Shown here: positions 52,508-61,371 of the stretch, piece after piece
Position numbering within the stretch: position 1 is the stretch's first letter
How the letters are laid out: every line of letters starts with the position of its first letter
Source: Pseudobutyrivibrio ruminis AD2017
Lineage (GTDB): Bacteria; Bacillota; Clostridia; Lachnospirales; Lachnospiraceae
DNA length: 64,000 nt
Direction: 5' to 3'
NCBI RefSeq assembly: GCF_000424305.1
Contig: NZ_AUJQ01000003.1
Location: 310,001-374,000, forward strand
Position numbers and translations under genes: made by a program
The notes under the pieces: model-generated
What the model was told of the DNA's origin: nothing
The model's database searches: none
Seen by the model: only the letters and a program-made list of their open reading frames with translations

Positions 52508-53305
52508 ATGAAAAAAAGAATTGTGACAATGCTATTAGTAGGATGTATTGGAGTTAACGCAGTGGCTTTGACAGGCTGTGGAAATAGTGAAAGCTCTGCT
52601 GCTGAGGCACAGGTGGAAGCAACATCTGATGAGACTTCAAATCAGCACACTGTAACCTACTATGATTCAGATGGAACTACAGTCCTTGACACAAAGGTGG
52701 TAGAGCACAAGGCTAACGCCGAGGATTTCACACCTGAGAAGGAGGGCTATACATTCGTAGGCTGGTTCGCAACTCCAAAGCTTACAAGAGAATTTGATTT
52801 TAGCAGAGCTATCACAGAGGACACACCACTGTACGCAGGCTTTGTAAGCTATGTTGAGGATACACGAAGCTTCGCCATCGTTGGCTCTGGCGAAAGTGAG
52901 CTTTTAAAGGAATCTAACTGGGGTGAGGTTATATCTGATGACCACAGACTTACAAAGGAGGACAACTCTGAGGCAAACCAGTACACAATCACAGTTGAAC
53001 TTCAGGAGGGGGATCAGTTCCAGTTTGCAGTAGATGAAACATGGGCAGATCAAAGAGGCTATGGTTATCTAGAGTCTGGCATGCTTGATGGCAAAACATA
53101 CTTTAAAAATGCAGGCGGTCTTGGAGATACACCAGCAGAAAAATCTAACATAGAGGTTGCAGTAGCTGGTACATACACATTTACTCTTACAACTTTCCCA
53201 GGTGAGGATGTTTATGATGAAGCAGATCAGTACTACACAGAAGAAACAAAGGAAAATTTCAATTCTAATCCATACGACAAGATTACATGGACATACACCG
53301 AGTAA
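52508..53305 (+). CDS. Secreted lipoprotein with a Listeria-Bacteroides repeat and a possible glucan-binding domain
   Basis: 265 residues: signal peptide with lipobox LTGC (cysteine at 24), a Ser/Glu-rich linker, an InlB B-repeat-like module (VTYYDSDGTTVL..GYTFVGWFATP..TPLYAGF, about 48-112), and a C-terminal beta-sandwich of about 150 residues (FAIVGSGESELLKESNWG..TITVELQEGDQFQFA) that resembles starch-binding modules of SusE/SusF or pullulanase type. First gene of the maltodextrin operon, so it probably holds alpha-glucan at the cell surface (inference). Confidence 0.8.
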   Translation: MKKRIVTMLLVGCIGVNAVALTGCGNSESSAAEAQVEATSDETSNQHTVTYYDSDGTTVLDTKVVEHKANAEDFTPEKEGYTFVGWFATPKLTREFDFSRAITEDTPLYAGFVSYVEDTRSFAIVGSGESELLKESNWGEVISDDHRLTKEDNSEANQYTITVELQEGDQFQFAVDETWADQRGYGYLESGMLDGKTYFKNAGGLGDTPAEKSNIEVAVAGTYTFTLTTFPGEDVYDEADQYYTEETKENFNSNPYDKITWTYTE

Positions 53306-53314
53306 AGGAGATAT

Positions 53315-54949
53315 ATGAATAAACACGCATTACTACACATTCCCGAATCCAGATATTGCTTTCCATTATCAAAGGAAGAGGTTGTTATCAGACTTAGAAC
53401 TGCAAAGGAAGATGCAGATGCAGGACTTAAGGTAAGGCTTATTTATGGGGTTAAATACGATTACCAAAAAGAGCGTTTTACAGTAGAGGTTCCTCGCAAA
53501 TATGATGACGAGCTGTTTGCATATTACGAGATTCAGTTAAAGATAAGGGACACACGATTTGTATACATATTCGAGCTTGAGGAAAATGGAAAAAAGCAGT
53601 ACTTCAGTGAGGATGGCTTAACAGACAGCTACAATTATGAAGAAAGCTATTACAATTTCTTCCAGCTACCTTACATCAATGAAAATGATGTTATGCCATT
53701 AGTTGATTGGATGCCAGGCACTGTGTTCTATCAGATTTTTATAGACAGATTTTGCATTGGGGACGAGAACAAAGATATGTCCTACATCGATATGAAGTGG
53801 GGCAGCAAGCCTACTCCAAAAAGCCATGCAGGCGGGGATCTGCGAGGAATTATTAAGCGCTTGAATTACCTGAAGGATTTAGGAATTTCGGCACTTTACC
53901 TTAATCCTATTTTCCTATCAGATTCAAATCATAAATACGATATTATCGACTACAAAAAGATTGACCCACAGTTTGGAACTAATGAAGATTTTGTGGAGCT
54001 GGTAAAAAAGGCACACAGCTTGGGTATCAGGGTGGTGCTTGACGCAGTATTCAATCATTGTAGCTATAAGATGGAGCAATTTCAGGATGTAATTAAAAAT
54101 GGAAAAGCTTCTGAGTATTTCGACTGGTTCATAATCGACGGAGATAAGGTTGATATCAAAAAACGAAATTATGAATGCTTTGGTTACTGCGATTACATGC
54201 CAAAATTAAATACAGCAAATCCTGAGGTTCAAAGCTTCCTTTTAGATATTGCCACTTACTGGATTGATGTGGCAGATATTGATGGTTGGCGATTAGATGT
54301 TGCCGATGAGGTATCTCACGACTTCTGGAGAATGTTCAGAAGAGCAGTGAAGGCCAAAAAAAGTGATGCGGTAATCATTGGAGAAAACTGGCATGATGCA
54401 TATCCTTCACTTCAGGGTGACCAGCAGGATAGCATTATGAATTACGCATTTACGAAGATTTGCTTGGATTATTTCGCTAATGAAAGCTGTGATGCCCGAA
54501 AGACTGCACAACACCTAAACGGCATCTTGATGCGAAATATGAAGCAGGTAAATTACATGATGCTAAATCTACTTGATTCACACGACACAGATCGCTTCTT
54601 TACAATGTGTAAAAAGGATAAGAAAAAGCTTGAGGCGGCATTGGCCCTTACCATGTTTATGCCAGGAACACCATGTATTTACTATGGTACCGAGCATGCA
54701 ATGGAGGGCGGATACGATCCTGATTGCAGACGCTGCTTTGATTGGGATGAAAGTAAATGGGATATGAAATTTTTCAATAAGGTGAAGGAGCTTATCGCCC
54801 TAAAGAAAAATCCGGTTTTACAATATGGCGACGTATCTATTACTGAAGAAAATGGCTCATTAATTGTAAAAAGACGCTATAATGGAAATGTTGCAAAACT
54901 AAAAATCGAAAGTCCTACCGTATATACGATATCTTTTGAAAATAACTAG
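53315..54949 (+). CDS. GH13 neopullulanase / cyclomaltodextrinase-type alpha-amylase
   Basis: 544 residues with an N-terminal beta domain (1-120) and a GH13 barrel. Conserved regions: DAVFNHCS near 246, DGWRLDVADEV near 323 (nucleophile Asp), IIGENWHDA near 352 (acid/base Glu), NLLDSHDTDRF near 419 (third Asp). No signal peptide, so it degrades imported maltodextrins in the cytoplasm together with the upstream GH31 enzyme. Substrate range within the subfamily cannot be fixed from sequence. Confidence 0.92.
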   Translation: MNKHALLHIPESRYCFPLSKEEVVIRLRTAKEDADAGLKVRLIYGVKYDYQKERFTVEVPRKYDDELFAYYEIQLKIRDTRFVYIFELEENGKKQYFSEDGLTDSYNYEESYYNFFQLPYINENDVMPLVDWMPGTVFYQIFIDRFCIGDENKDMSYIDMKWGSKPTPKSHAGGDLRGIIKRLNYLKDLGISALYLNPIFLSDSNHKYDIIDYKKIDPQFGTNEDFVELVKKAHSLGIRVVLDAVFNHCSYKMEQFQDVIKNGKASEYFDWFIIDGDKVDIKKRNYECFGYCDYMPKLNTANPEVQSFLLDIATYWIDVADIDGWRLDVADEVSHDFWRMFRRAVKAKKSDAVIIGENWHDAYPSLQGDQQDSIMNYAFTKICLDYFANESCDARKTAQHLNGILMRNMKQVNYMMLNLLDSHDTDRFFTMCKKDKKKLEAALALTMFMPGTPCIYYGTEHAMEGGYDPDCRRCFDWDESKWDMKFFNKVKELIALKKNPVLQYGDVSITEENGSLIVKRRYNGNVAKLKIESPTVYTISFENN

Positions 54950-54963
54950 GGGGTATATCTATT

Positions 54964-56418
54964 ATGAAAAGAAAAATTGCCTTGGCATTAATTGGGATGA
55001 TGGCGCTCACTACCCTTGCAGGCTGTAAGAGTGAATCCAAGGAAGCCACTAAGGAGGCTGCTTCTCCTACTAATACCATTTTCACCGGAGAATTAGAGGA
55101 AAATGTAACCATCCAGGTTTTGGAAAATGATACAGCTATCTCTAAGGGATATTTTGATGAGCTTATAAAGGCTTTTAACAAGGAATATGAAAAGTACGGC
55201 ATCACAGCGGTAGATGCCAACATGGATCAGTATTTGGATTTGGCAAACGATGGCCCTTACGGCTACGGCCCAGATGTTTTGTATCAGGCTAATGATGTAA
55301 TTATGCAGTACGCTGAGGGCAAGCACATCTATCCACTTCCAGTGGAGCAGTTGGATTGCTACAGCCAGATACCAGAGGCTGCCTGGAAAGCATATCAGGT
55401 GGATGTTGAGGGTAACACCTACACCTGCGGTGTTCCTGTAAATGTTCAGGCACCAATGCTTTACTATAGAACCGATTTACTTCCAGAGGATTGGAAGAGC
55501 AATTGGGATGATAACAAAAATGATGTTCCGGACATGGTAGAAAACTGGAACGACATGTATGCCTATTCAAAGGAAATCCATGAAGCCAATCCAGATAAAT
55601 ATGGCTATATGAAATCCTTATATGATGTGTATTTCTCCAGCGGATTCTTATTCTCTTATGGCGGATATATCTTCGGAGATAACAACACAGACACTAATGA
55701 TATAGGCTTTGCAGCAGGTGATGCCAACAAGGGTGCATGGGTATTAAGCCAGCTTGCCAGCAACATGAACGAGGATTGCATCGACGATACTATCACCACA
55801 AACGCATACAGCAAGCTTGCAGATGGTACATACTTTGCTACACTTTCTACACCAGATACCTATACAACCTTCTATGACAGCCTGGTTGAAGAATACGAAA
55901 ACGATGGAATGGCTGAGGATGAAGCAAAGGAAAAGGCCACAGAAAATCTTGTTATGACAGCCCTTCCAAAGCTGCCTGAAAGTGGAGATTTATCAGAGGA
56001 AAATCCATCATTGATTGATACAAAGACAATGGGTGGAGTAAATGGATATGCTATCAGCTCTTATACCAAGTGTCCAAACGCTTGTCTTGCCTTTGTTGAT
56101 TTTGCAACCAACTACGAAATGATAAAGCTTAGAAATGAAAAGCTTGGAATTGCTCCAGCAAGAGAGGATGTAGCTGAAGAATTAGGTGGATTATCTAAAC
56201 AGATGTATGAAAACCTTGAAAAGGGCAATGTTGTATTAATGCCATCTATCAAGGAGGTGGGCCAGATTTGGACACCAGGCCAGACCTTCTTTACTGATTT
56301 GGCAAAGGATAGCTTCAGACCTGAATCAGAAAAGAAATTCAAGGATTTAGATGCATTAAAAGCAGGACTTGAGGATATGTGCAATCAGATAAGTGATGCA
56401 ATACATACCTTGGAATAA
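54964..56418 (+). CDS. Maltodextrin-binding lipoprotein (MalE-like)
   Basis: 484 residues with lipobox LAGC (lipid cysteine at 21). The mature protein is a cluster D sugar-binding protein; VTIQVLENDTAISKGYFDELIKAF opens it, and QVDVEGNTYTCGVPVNVQAPMLYYRTDLLP is typical of MalE-like proteins. It delivers maltodextrin to the MalF/MalG-like permeases that follow. Confidence 0.9.
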   Translation: MKRKIALALIGMMALTTLAGCKSESKEATKEAASPTNTIFTGELEENVTIQVLENDTAISKGYFDELIKAFNKEYEKYGITAVDANMDQYLDLANDGPYGYGPDVLYQANDVIMQYAEGKHIYPLPVEQLDCYSQIPEAAWKAYQVDVEGNTYTCGVPVNVQAPMLYYRTDLLPEDWKSNWDDNKNDVPDMVENWNDMYAYSKEIHEANPDKYGYMKSLYDVYFSSGFLFSYGGYIFGDNNTDTNDIGFAAGDANKGAWVLSQLASNMNEDCIDDTITTNAYSKLADGTYFATLSTPDTYTTFYDSLVEEYENDGMAEDEAKEKATENLVMTALPKLPESGDLSEENPSLIDTKTMGGVNGYAISSYTKCPNACLAFVDFATNYEMIKLRNEKLGIAPAREDVAEELGGLSKQMYENLEKGNVVLMPSIKEVGQIWTPGQTFFTDLAKDSFRPESEKKFKDLDALKAGLEDMCNQISDAIHTLE

Positions 56419-56429
56419 GAGGAAAGACT

Positions 56430-57725
56430 ATGAGAAAGTTTTTAGATAGCTCATGGCGCGTTAAGCTTTCTGCCATAATTATGGGAAGCGGACAGCTGAT
56501 GTATGGCTGTGTGGCTAAAGGAATTATTTATATTTTAATAGAAATAGGTTTTATTGCATACATGGTGATAAGAGGCTTCTCTGATATAGCAGGCTTCTTC
56601 ACATTGGGAACCACAAAGGCAGATGCCTGGCTTGGAACTGTGGGAGACAATTCCGTAGTAATGCTTTTGATGGGAATACTTGCATGGATTGTGGTTGCAG
56701 CATTTATCTACCTGTATGTATTAAATATCAAAAGTGCTTGCGATATAGAAGAGCGTGTAAGCACGGGGAGAGCGCCAAAGAGGTTTATAGACGAATTAAA
56801 GGAATTATTAGATAGAAAGTTTTATATCACTGTGCTAGTGCTACCAGTAGTGGGAGTGTGTATCTTCAATATCTTACCAATTATATTTATGATACTCATT
56901 TCTTTTACTAACTACGGCGGAAGCATTGTGCCACCAGAGCTTGTAGATTGGGTAGGCATTGATAATTTCAAAAAGATTCTTACCCTTTCAAAGTTTGCTC
57001 CAACCTTTGCAAGGATTTTAGGCTGGAACATCCTTTGGGCAGTAGTTTCAACAGCTCTTAATTATTTTGCAGGACTAGGCCTTGCACTTTTATTAAACAA
57101 AGATTGCGTAAAGGGCAAAGCCTTCTTTAGAGCCTTCCCAGTTCTGGCCTATGCCATCCCAGGATTTATTACACTACTTGCCTTTAAGTTTATGTTTTCC
57201 TATGGTGGACCAATCAATCAGATGATAAAGGCAACTGGCGCAGCCCCAATCGGCTTCCTTGATTTGGATGCAAAATGGATGGCCAGATTAATAGGAATAC
57301 TTGTAAATTGCTGGATTAGCGTACCATCAATTATGCTGCTTGCCACAGGGCATCTTTCAAACCGAGATATGTCTTTATACGAGGCAGCCAGAATCGATGG
57401 AGCAACACCATTTCAGCAGTTTAGAAAGCTGACAATGCCATTTATGCTTTTTGCAACAACACCTGTTTTATTAGGACAGTTTATCGGTAATTTCAACAAC
57501 TTCGGTATCTTTTACTTCCTCAGAGGAGGATTATACATGGATGGATATTTCCTAGCCAGCGATACAGATTTGCTTATCAATTGGCTCTATAATCTGTCCA
57601 TAGATAACAATTACTACTGCATTGGCGCGGCTATTTCATTGATTATATTTATCATTACATCAGCCATCTCGCTTGCAGTATATGTTAAATCACCATCCTA
57701 CAGAGAGGAGGATACCTTCCAATGA
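56430..57725 (+). CDS. Maltodextrin ABC permease, MalF-like
   Basis: 431 residues with about eight helices; two extra N-terminal helices (from MGSGQLMYGCVAKGIIYILIEIGF) precede the core, as in MalF-type subunits. The EAA loop YEAARIDGATPFQQFRKLTMP lies near 315-335. Its stop overlaps the MalG start (ATGA). No ATPase gene is present, so a shared MsmX-type ATPase is expected. Confidence 0.93.
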   Translation: MRKFLDSSWRVKLSAIIMGSGQLMYGCVAKGIIYILIEIGFIAYMVIRGFSDIAGFFTLGTTKADAWLGTVGDNSVVMLLMGILAWIVVAAFIYLYVLNIKSACDIEERVSTGRAPKRFIDELKELLDRKFYITVLVLPVVGVCIFNILPIIFMILISFTNYGGSIVPPELVDWVGIDNFKKILTLSKFAPTFARILGWNILWAVVSTALNYFAGLGLALLLNKDCVKGKAFFRAFPVLAYAIPGFITLLAFKFMFSYGGPINQMIKATGAAPIGFLDLDAKWMARLIGILVNCWISVPSIMLLATGHLSNRDMSLYEAARIDGATPFQQFRKLTMPFMLFATTPVLLGQFIGNFNNFGIFYFLRGGLYMDGYFLASDTDLLINWLYNLSIDNNYYCIGAAISLIIFIITSAISLAVYVKSPSYREEDTFQ

Positions 57726-58561
57726 TGAAAAAGTTAAGCGTTGGAAAAATCATTGATGCTACCTGGACCTATGCATTACTTTTAATTGTAGCCTTTATAT
57801 TTTTCTTCCCTTGCCTTTGGATTGTACTTGCATCATTCTCAAAGTCAGGAAGTATATATTCATTTGATGGGTTCTTCCCAAAAAGCTACAGCGTAGCCAC
57901 CTTTAAGAAATTATTTACAGATACCACAATGTACAACTATCCAAGATGGTTTTTGAATACATTGTTTGTTGCTGTTGGCAGCTGTTTACTTGGCACCTTT
58001 CTCACAATTCTTACTGCCTATACAATGTCTAGATTTGAGTTTAGGGCCAGAAAAACAATGATGAAAACTACCATGATTCTTGGCATGTTTCCATCCTTCA
58101 TGGGAATGACTGCTGTATATATTCTGATGACTCAGTTTGGACTGATCAATCGACTGTGGGGATTGATTTTGATTTATGCAGCAGGTGCGCCTATGGGATA
58201 TCTTACACAAAAGGGCTTCTTCGACACCATACCAAAGGCTATCGATGAAGCAGCCAAAATAGACGGTGCCAATTCTGCACAGATTTTTTGGAAAATCAAT
58301 CTACCACTATCAAAGCCAATTATCGTATATACGGCATTAACTTCTTTTACATGGCCATGGTCAGATTTTATTTTGCCAAAGCTATTATTAAAGGAAAAGG
58401 ATTTGTATACGGTGGCTGTTGGACTGATGAGTCTAGATGAAACAGAATTCGCCAGATTCGCCGCAGGAAGCGTATTTATCGCAGTGCCTATCGTAATTCT
58501 ATATTTCGCCCTAGTTAAAAACATGGTAGACGGAATTGCAGAAGGCGCCGTCAAGGGATAA
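57722..58561 (+). CDS. Maltodextrin ABC permease, MalG-like
   Basis: 279 residues with six helices. The EAA loop reads EAAKIDGANSAQIFWKINLPLSKP near 178-201. C-terminus KNMVDGIAEGAVKG is the MalG/GanQ-type ending. Last gene of the operon, closed by a bidirectional terminator. Confidence 0.94.
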   Translation: MMKKLSVGKIIDATWTYALLLIVAFIFFFPCLWIVLASFSKSGSIYSFDGFFPKSYSVATFKKLFTDTTMYNYPRWFLNTLFVAVGSCLLGTFLTILTAYTMSRFEFRARKTMMKTTMILGMFPSFMGMTAVYILMTQFGLINRLWGLILIYAAGAPMGYLTQKGFFDTIPKAIDEAAKIDGANSAQIFWKINLPLSKPIIVYTALTSFTWPWSDFILPKLLLKEKDLYTVAVGLMSLDETEFARFAAGSVFIAVPIVILYFALVKNMVDGIAEGAVKG

Positions 58562-58599
58562 AAAAAACTAGCTGTTAATTTAACAGCTAGCTTTTTTTT
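58562..58599. terminator. Bidirectional terminator between the maltodextrin operon and the DUF2798 gene
   Basis: CTAGCTGTTAA (58568-58578) pairs with TTAACAGCTAG (58580-58590), with an A run on the left and TTTTTTTT on the right. Confidence 0.93.
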
Positions 58600-59065
58600 A
58601 TTTTGTATCTTTCTTCTCACGGAAGATTGTACGGAAGATAAGTCGTACGAATGGTCCGCAGTAGAAAAGCTGATATAAAATAGCCATTGGGAAGTTCATA
58701 GCCCATGTCTGTACCCATGTACCGAAGGTCTTAGTGTCCTTGAAAAGGATAGTAGCAACAAGGCTCATGATAGGGCACATGATGCAGCAGATGCAGATTG
58801 AAATAGCATAAGTGATGAACTGTGGGCGATCCTTAGTAGGGTCCATTACTGTAAATGCAAGCCCTCTGGCAATCTTACCAACGATAAAGAATTCTAATAC
58901 GAATGCGATAGGCACCATGATTGGAAGCTCGTGTAAAGCTGCTAAGAAAGTGGCACCGCTAACACCACCCATGTTAAGTGCTACATTGTAAACCACCATT
59001 CCGTAAACCATGATAGTGGCCATAATAATTGTAAAAATTACGTCCTGAAATTTGTTTTTAGGCAT
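58598..59065 (-). CDS. DUF2798 family membrane protein
   Basis: 155 residues with four helices arranged in two similar halves (FTIIMATIMVYGMVVYNVAL; CIMCPIMSLVATILFKD), the DUF2798 pattern. Function unknown. ATG 59065 with a GGAGG site. Single gene, convergent with the maltodextrin operon. The 177-bp gap to the next gene holds a small AATTGC-TTC-GCAATT hairpin (59167-59181) and nothing else clear. Confidence 0.85.
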   Translation of the reverse strand: MPKNKFQDVIFTIIMATIMVYGMVVYNVALNMGGVSGATFLAALHELPIMVPIAFVLEFFIVGKIARGLAFTVMDPTKDRPQFITYAISICICCIMCPIMSLVATILFKDTKTFGTWVQTWAMNFPMAILYQLFYCGPFVRLIFRTIFREKKDTK

Positions 59066-59242
59066 AAAAAATCCTCCTTCTGATAATAAATAACTACATA
59101 AGAATAAATGTGTTGTTCGTTATCATCCGGAGGATGTGTCGTTTCCAATAAAACCATAATTTCTTAAATTGCTTCGCAATTGTATCATAATATTTACCAA
59201 AATGTAAGTGTAAAAATTGTGAAAATTGTAGGCAATATGATT

Positions 59243-60484
59243 TTAAGGATTGATTGGCATTAAAATGTTTACATGAAAAACATCATCATCGGCGGAAATA
59301 GTAAGGTTTCCATTGTATTTTTCAGCCAGATATTTAATACTCTTTAAACCGTAGCCATGTAGATGAGGCTGGTCCTTTGTGGATTCAGGCAACCCGTTAT
59401 GGAAGGAAAGTGTATTGTCGTAATAATTATCTACAAGAATGTGAACAAAATCATTTCTGCGGCGCACGGTAAGAGAAATCATTCGTTTATCCTTGTTTTC
59501 AAGGGCTGATACAGCTTCGATAGCATTTGATAAAAGATTTCCAAACATAGCGTAAATGTCAGCTGTGTCCATGTATGAAAGCAGCTGGCCATCAGCCATG
59601 CAGGTAAGTTCGATATCATTGTTAGCGCAGTATAATGACTTTTCAGTAAGTATAGTATCCAGCGCATGATTGTAGGTAGATATATCCGCATCGAAGGTTG
59701 AAAGGAATTTTTCAGCCTGGGATTTGAAGGAGCCTACCTCATCAGCGTTTCTTCTAAGGAAATATTTTAAATCGTGGCAGTACATGTTCAGCAGTTCCAT
59801 GTTCTGCATGGAATCGTCATAGTGCTGCTTATCATTTGCAATGATTTGCTCTAACACTGACATCTCCATCTCTATCTGAGTCTTTTCAAATAATCCAAGC
59901 TGTAGCACCAGTGCAAGCAAGGAGCAGATGATAGAATAGATGGATGTCACAAAAATCAGATCCGAGTCTGAGGAATAATTCATTCGGTAGGAATTAAGTA
60001 GCGTGCAGGAAAACATTGCAATCAAGGACACGATGGTGAGCTTGAACTGGTTATCTCGCAGTTCAAAATCCTTTCCAAAGCGTCTGGTTATTAAAAAATA
60101 TTCACATACTAAAATGGTTATGTAAATCACCATTGTATATGCAAGGGATGTCATAATCCCTGGAATATAATTGATTCCTAGTGTTAGCAGTGAATAGGAT
60201 AGATGCTGTATTGCAAGGCCTGCGGTACTCCAGTATAAGGCCGATATAGGATTAAGCTTGTAGCAAAACAATACCGCAAATACGATAACAACAAACTGCA
60301 GCATATATGCCAGATTATCAAGAACAAATAAATCCCACATAAAGTTCATTCCAACAAGAACACTGCCGCAAAGCAGCACTCTAAGAACGAAGAGTGAACG
60401 TTTTTCCTGCAATAAAAGCAGAATACCTATGGATGCTAAAAGCTCTATTAAAACTACGAAAGGCGATAGATGAAAGGCTATCAT
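59243..60484 (-). CDS. AgrC-like sensor histidine kinase (GHKL type)
   Basis: 413 residues: six or seven N-terminal membrane helices (1-200), a coiled segment with the phosphoacceptor histidine in MYCHDLKYFLRR near 235, and a GHKL ATPase domain (MFGNLLSNAIEAV N-box near 315, HGYGLKSIKYLAEKY G-box near 385). This is the layout of AgrC/ComD peptide sensors. It overlaps the response regulator stop by 4 bp. No signal peptide gene (agrD/agrB) is visible nearby, so the stimulus is unknown. Confidence 0.92.
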   Translation of the reverse strand: MIAFHLSPFVVLIELLASIGILLLLQEKRSLFVLRVLLCGSVLVGMNFMWDLFVLDNLAYMLQFVVIVFAVLFCYKLNPISALYWSTAGLAIQHLSYSLLTLGINYIPGIMTSLAYTMVIYITILVCEYFLITRRFGKDFELRDNQFKLTIVSLIAMFSCTLLNSYRMNYSSDSDLIFVTSIYSIICSLLALVLQLGLFEKTQIEMEMSVLEQIIANDKQHYDDSMQNMELLNMYCHDLKYFLRRNADEVGSFKSQAEKFLSTFDADISTYNHALDTILTEKSLYCANNDIELTCMADGQLLSYMDTADIYAMFGNLLSNAIEAVSALENKDKRMISLTVRRRNDFVHILVDNYYDNTLSFHNGLPESTKDQPHLHGYGLKSIKYLAEKYNGNLTISADDDVFHVNILMPINP

Positions 60485-61188
60485 AATTGTCCTCCTAGAT
60501 AATTTGTTACTTCATTTATAAAAATCTTTTTTTTAGGGCGGCTGATTGGCAAAACATTTGGTCCAACCTTCACGTCATTCCCCTCGATACTGGTTACATA
60601 TTTCAGATTAACAAGGTAGCTGTTGTTGCAGCGTCTAAAGTGGTAAGGATGGAGTATTTCTTCCACCTCGCTGATGGCACCTCTGGTATCGAAAACACCA
60701 TCCATGGTGTGATAATAAAGTCTGTGTGACAAAACCTCCACGTAGTAGATTCTATCTGTTGAAAAGGTATGGATTTCTCCCTTTGATGCAACAGTAATAT
60801 TCTTTTTAGACTGCTGCTTAATAATCGCAAGAACCTTTGGCATCTTCAGGCTAAAAGCATTTTCTGATAATGGCTTTAGGATGTAATCCAAAGCATTTAC
60901 CTCATATCCTGCAATGGCGTAGTGGGCCAGATTGGTAAGGAAGATGAGTAGCACATCTGAATCCAGCTCTCTAAGCTTGTGCGCGGCATCCATTCCATTC
61001 ATGCCGTCTAATTCTATATCCATAAATACTATTTGATATTGATGATTGTAGCTTTCTAAAAAATCCTCAGCACGGTTAAAAACAGCAATGTCGTACTGTT
61101 CCCCACGTTGCTTGAAAAAAATATCCGCTATATTACAAAAAGCTTTTTCATCCTCTATATCATTTTCTATAAGAGCTATGTTTAGCAT
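60481..61188 (-). CDS. LytTR-type response regulator (AgrA-like)
   Basis: 235 residues from ATG 61188, which has GGAGG before it; a longer upstream frame lacks one. The receiver domain has its phosphoacceptor at D57 (VFMDIELDGMNG), with LLIFLTN and the KPLS lysine motif. The C-terminal LytTR DNA-binding domain starts near 140 (IYYVEVLSHRLYYHTMDG, NSYLVNLKYV). It diverges from a GH3 gene whose promoter holds repeats at LytTR spacing, so that gene is a likely target. Confidence 0.94.
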   Translation of the reverse strand: MLNIALIENDIEDEKAFCNIADIFFKQRGEQYDIAVFNRAEDFLESYNHQYQIVFMDIELDGMNGMDAAHKLRELDSDVLLIFLTNLAHYAIAGYEVNALDYILKPLSENAFSLKMPKVLAIIKQQSKKNITVASKGEIHTFSTDRIYYVEVLSHRLYYHTMDGVFDTRGAISEVEEILHPYHFRRCNNSYLVNLKYVTSIEGNDVKVGPNVLPISRPKKKIFINEVTNYLGGQL

Positions 61189-61267
61189 AGATTCCTCCAA
61201 GAAAGTGTTAATACATAACTTGCAGTTCATATTATAACATACAAAAAGGCCTAAAAAATCGCCTCGG

Positions 61268-61338
61268 ATGACAAAGAAGGGACTCTAAATGACAGGATAG
61301 GACATTTGATTGAAACTGAAAATTGGCAAGGCTACAAT
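61268..61338 (+). promoter_or_regulatory. GH3 promoter with direct repeats at LytTR spacing
   Basis: TTGAAA (61310-61315), 17 bp, TACAAT (61333-61338). ATGACA occurs at 61268 and 61289, 21 bp apart, and the -35 hexamer lies another 21 bp on. LytTR regulators bind direct repeats about two helical turns apart upstream of the -35. Confidence 0.7.
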
Positions 61339-61371
61339 GCACTCATCAAACAAAAAATGGAGGAATGATTT

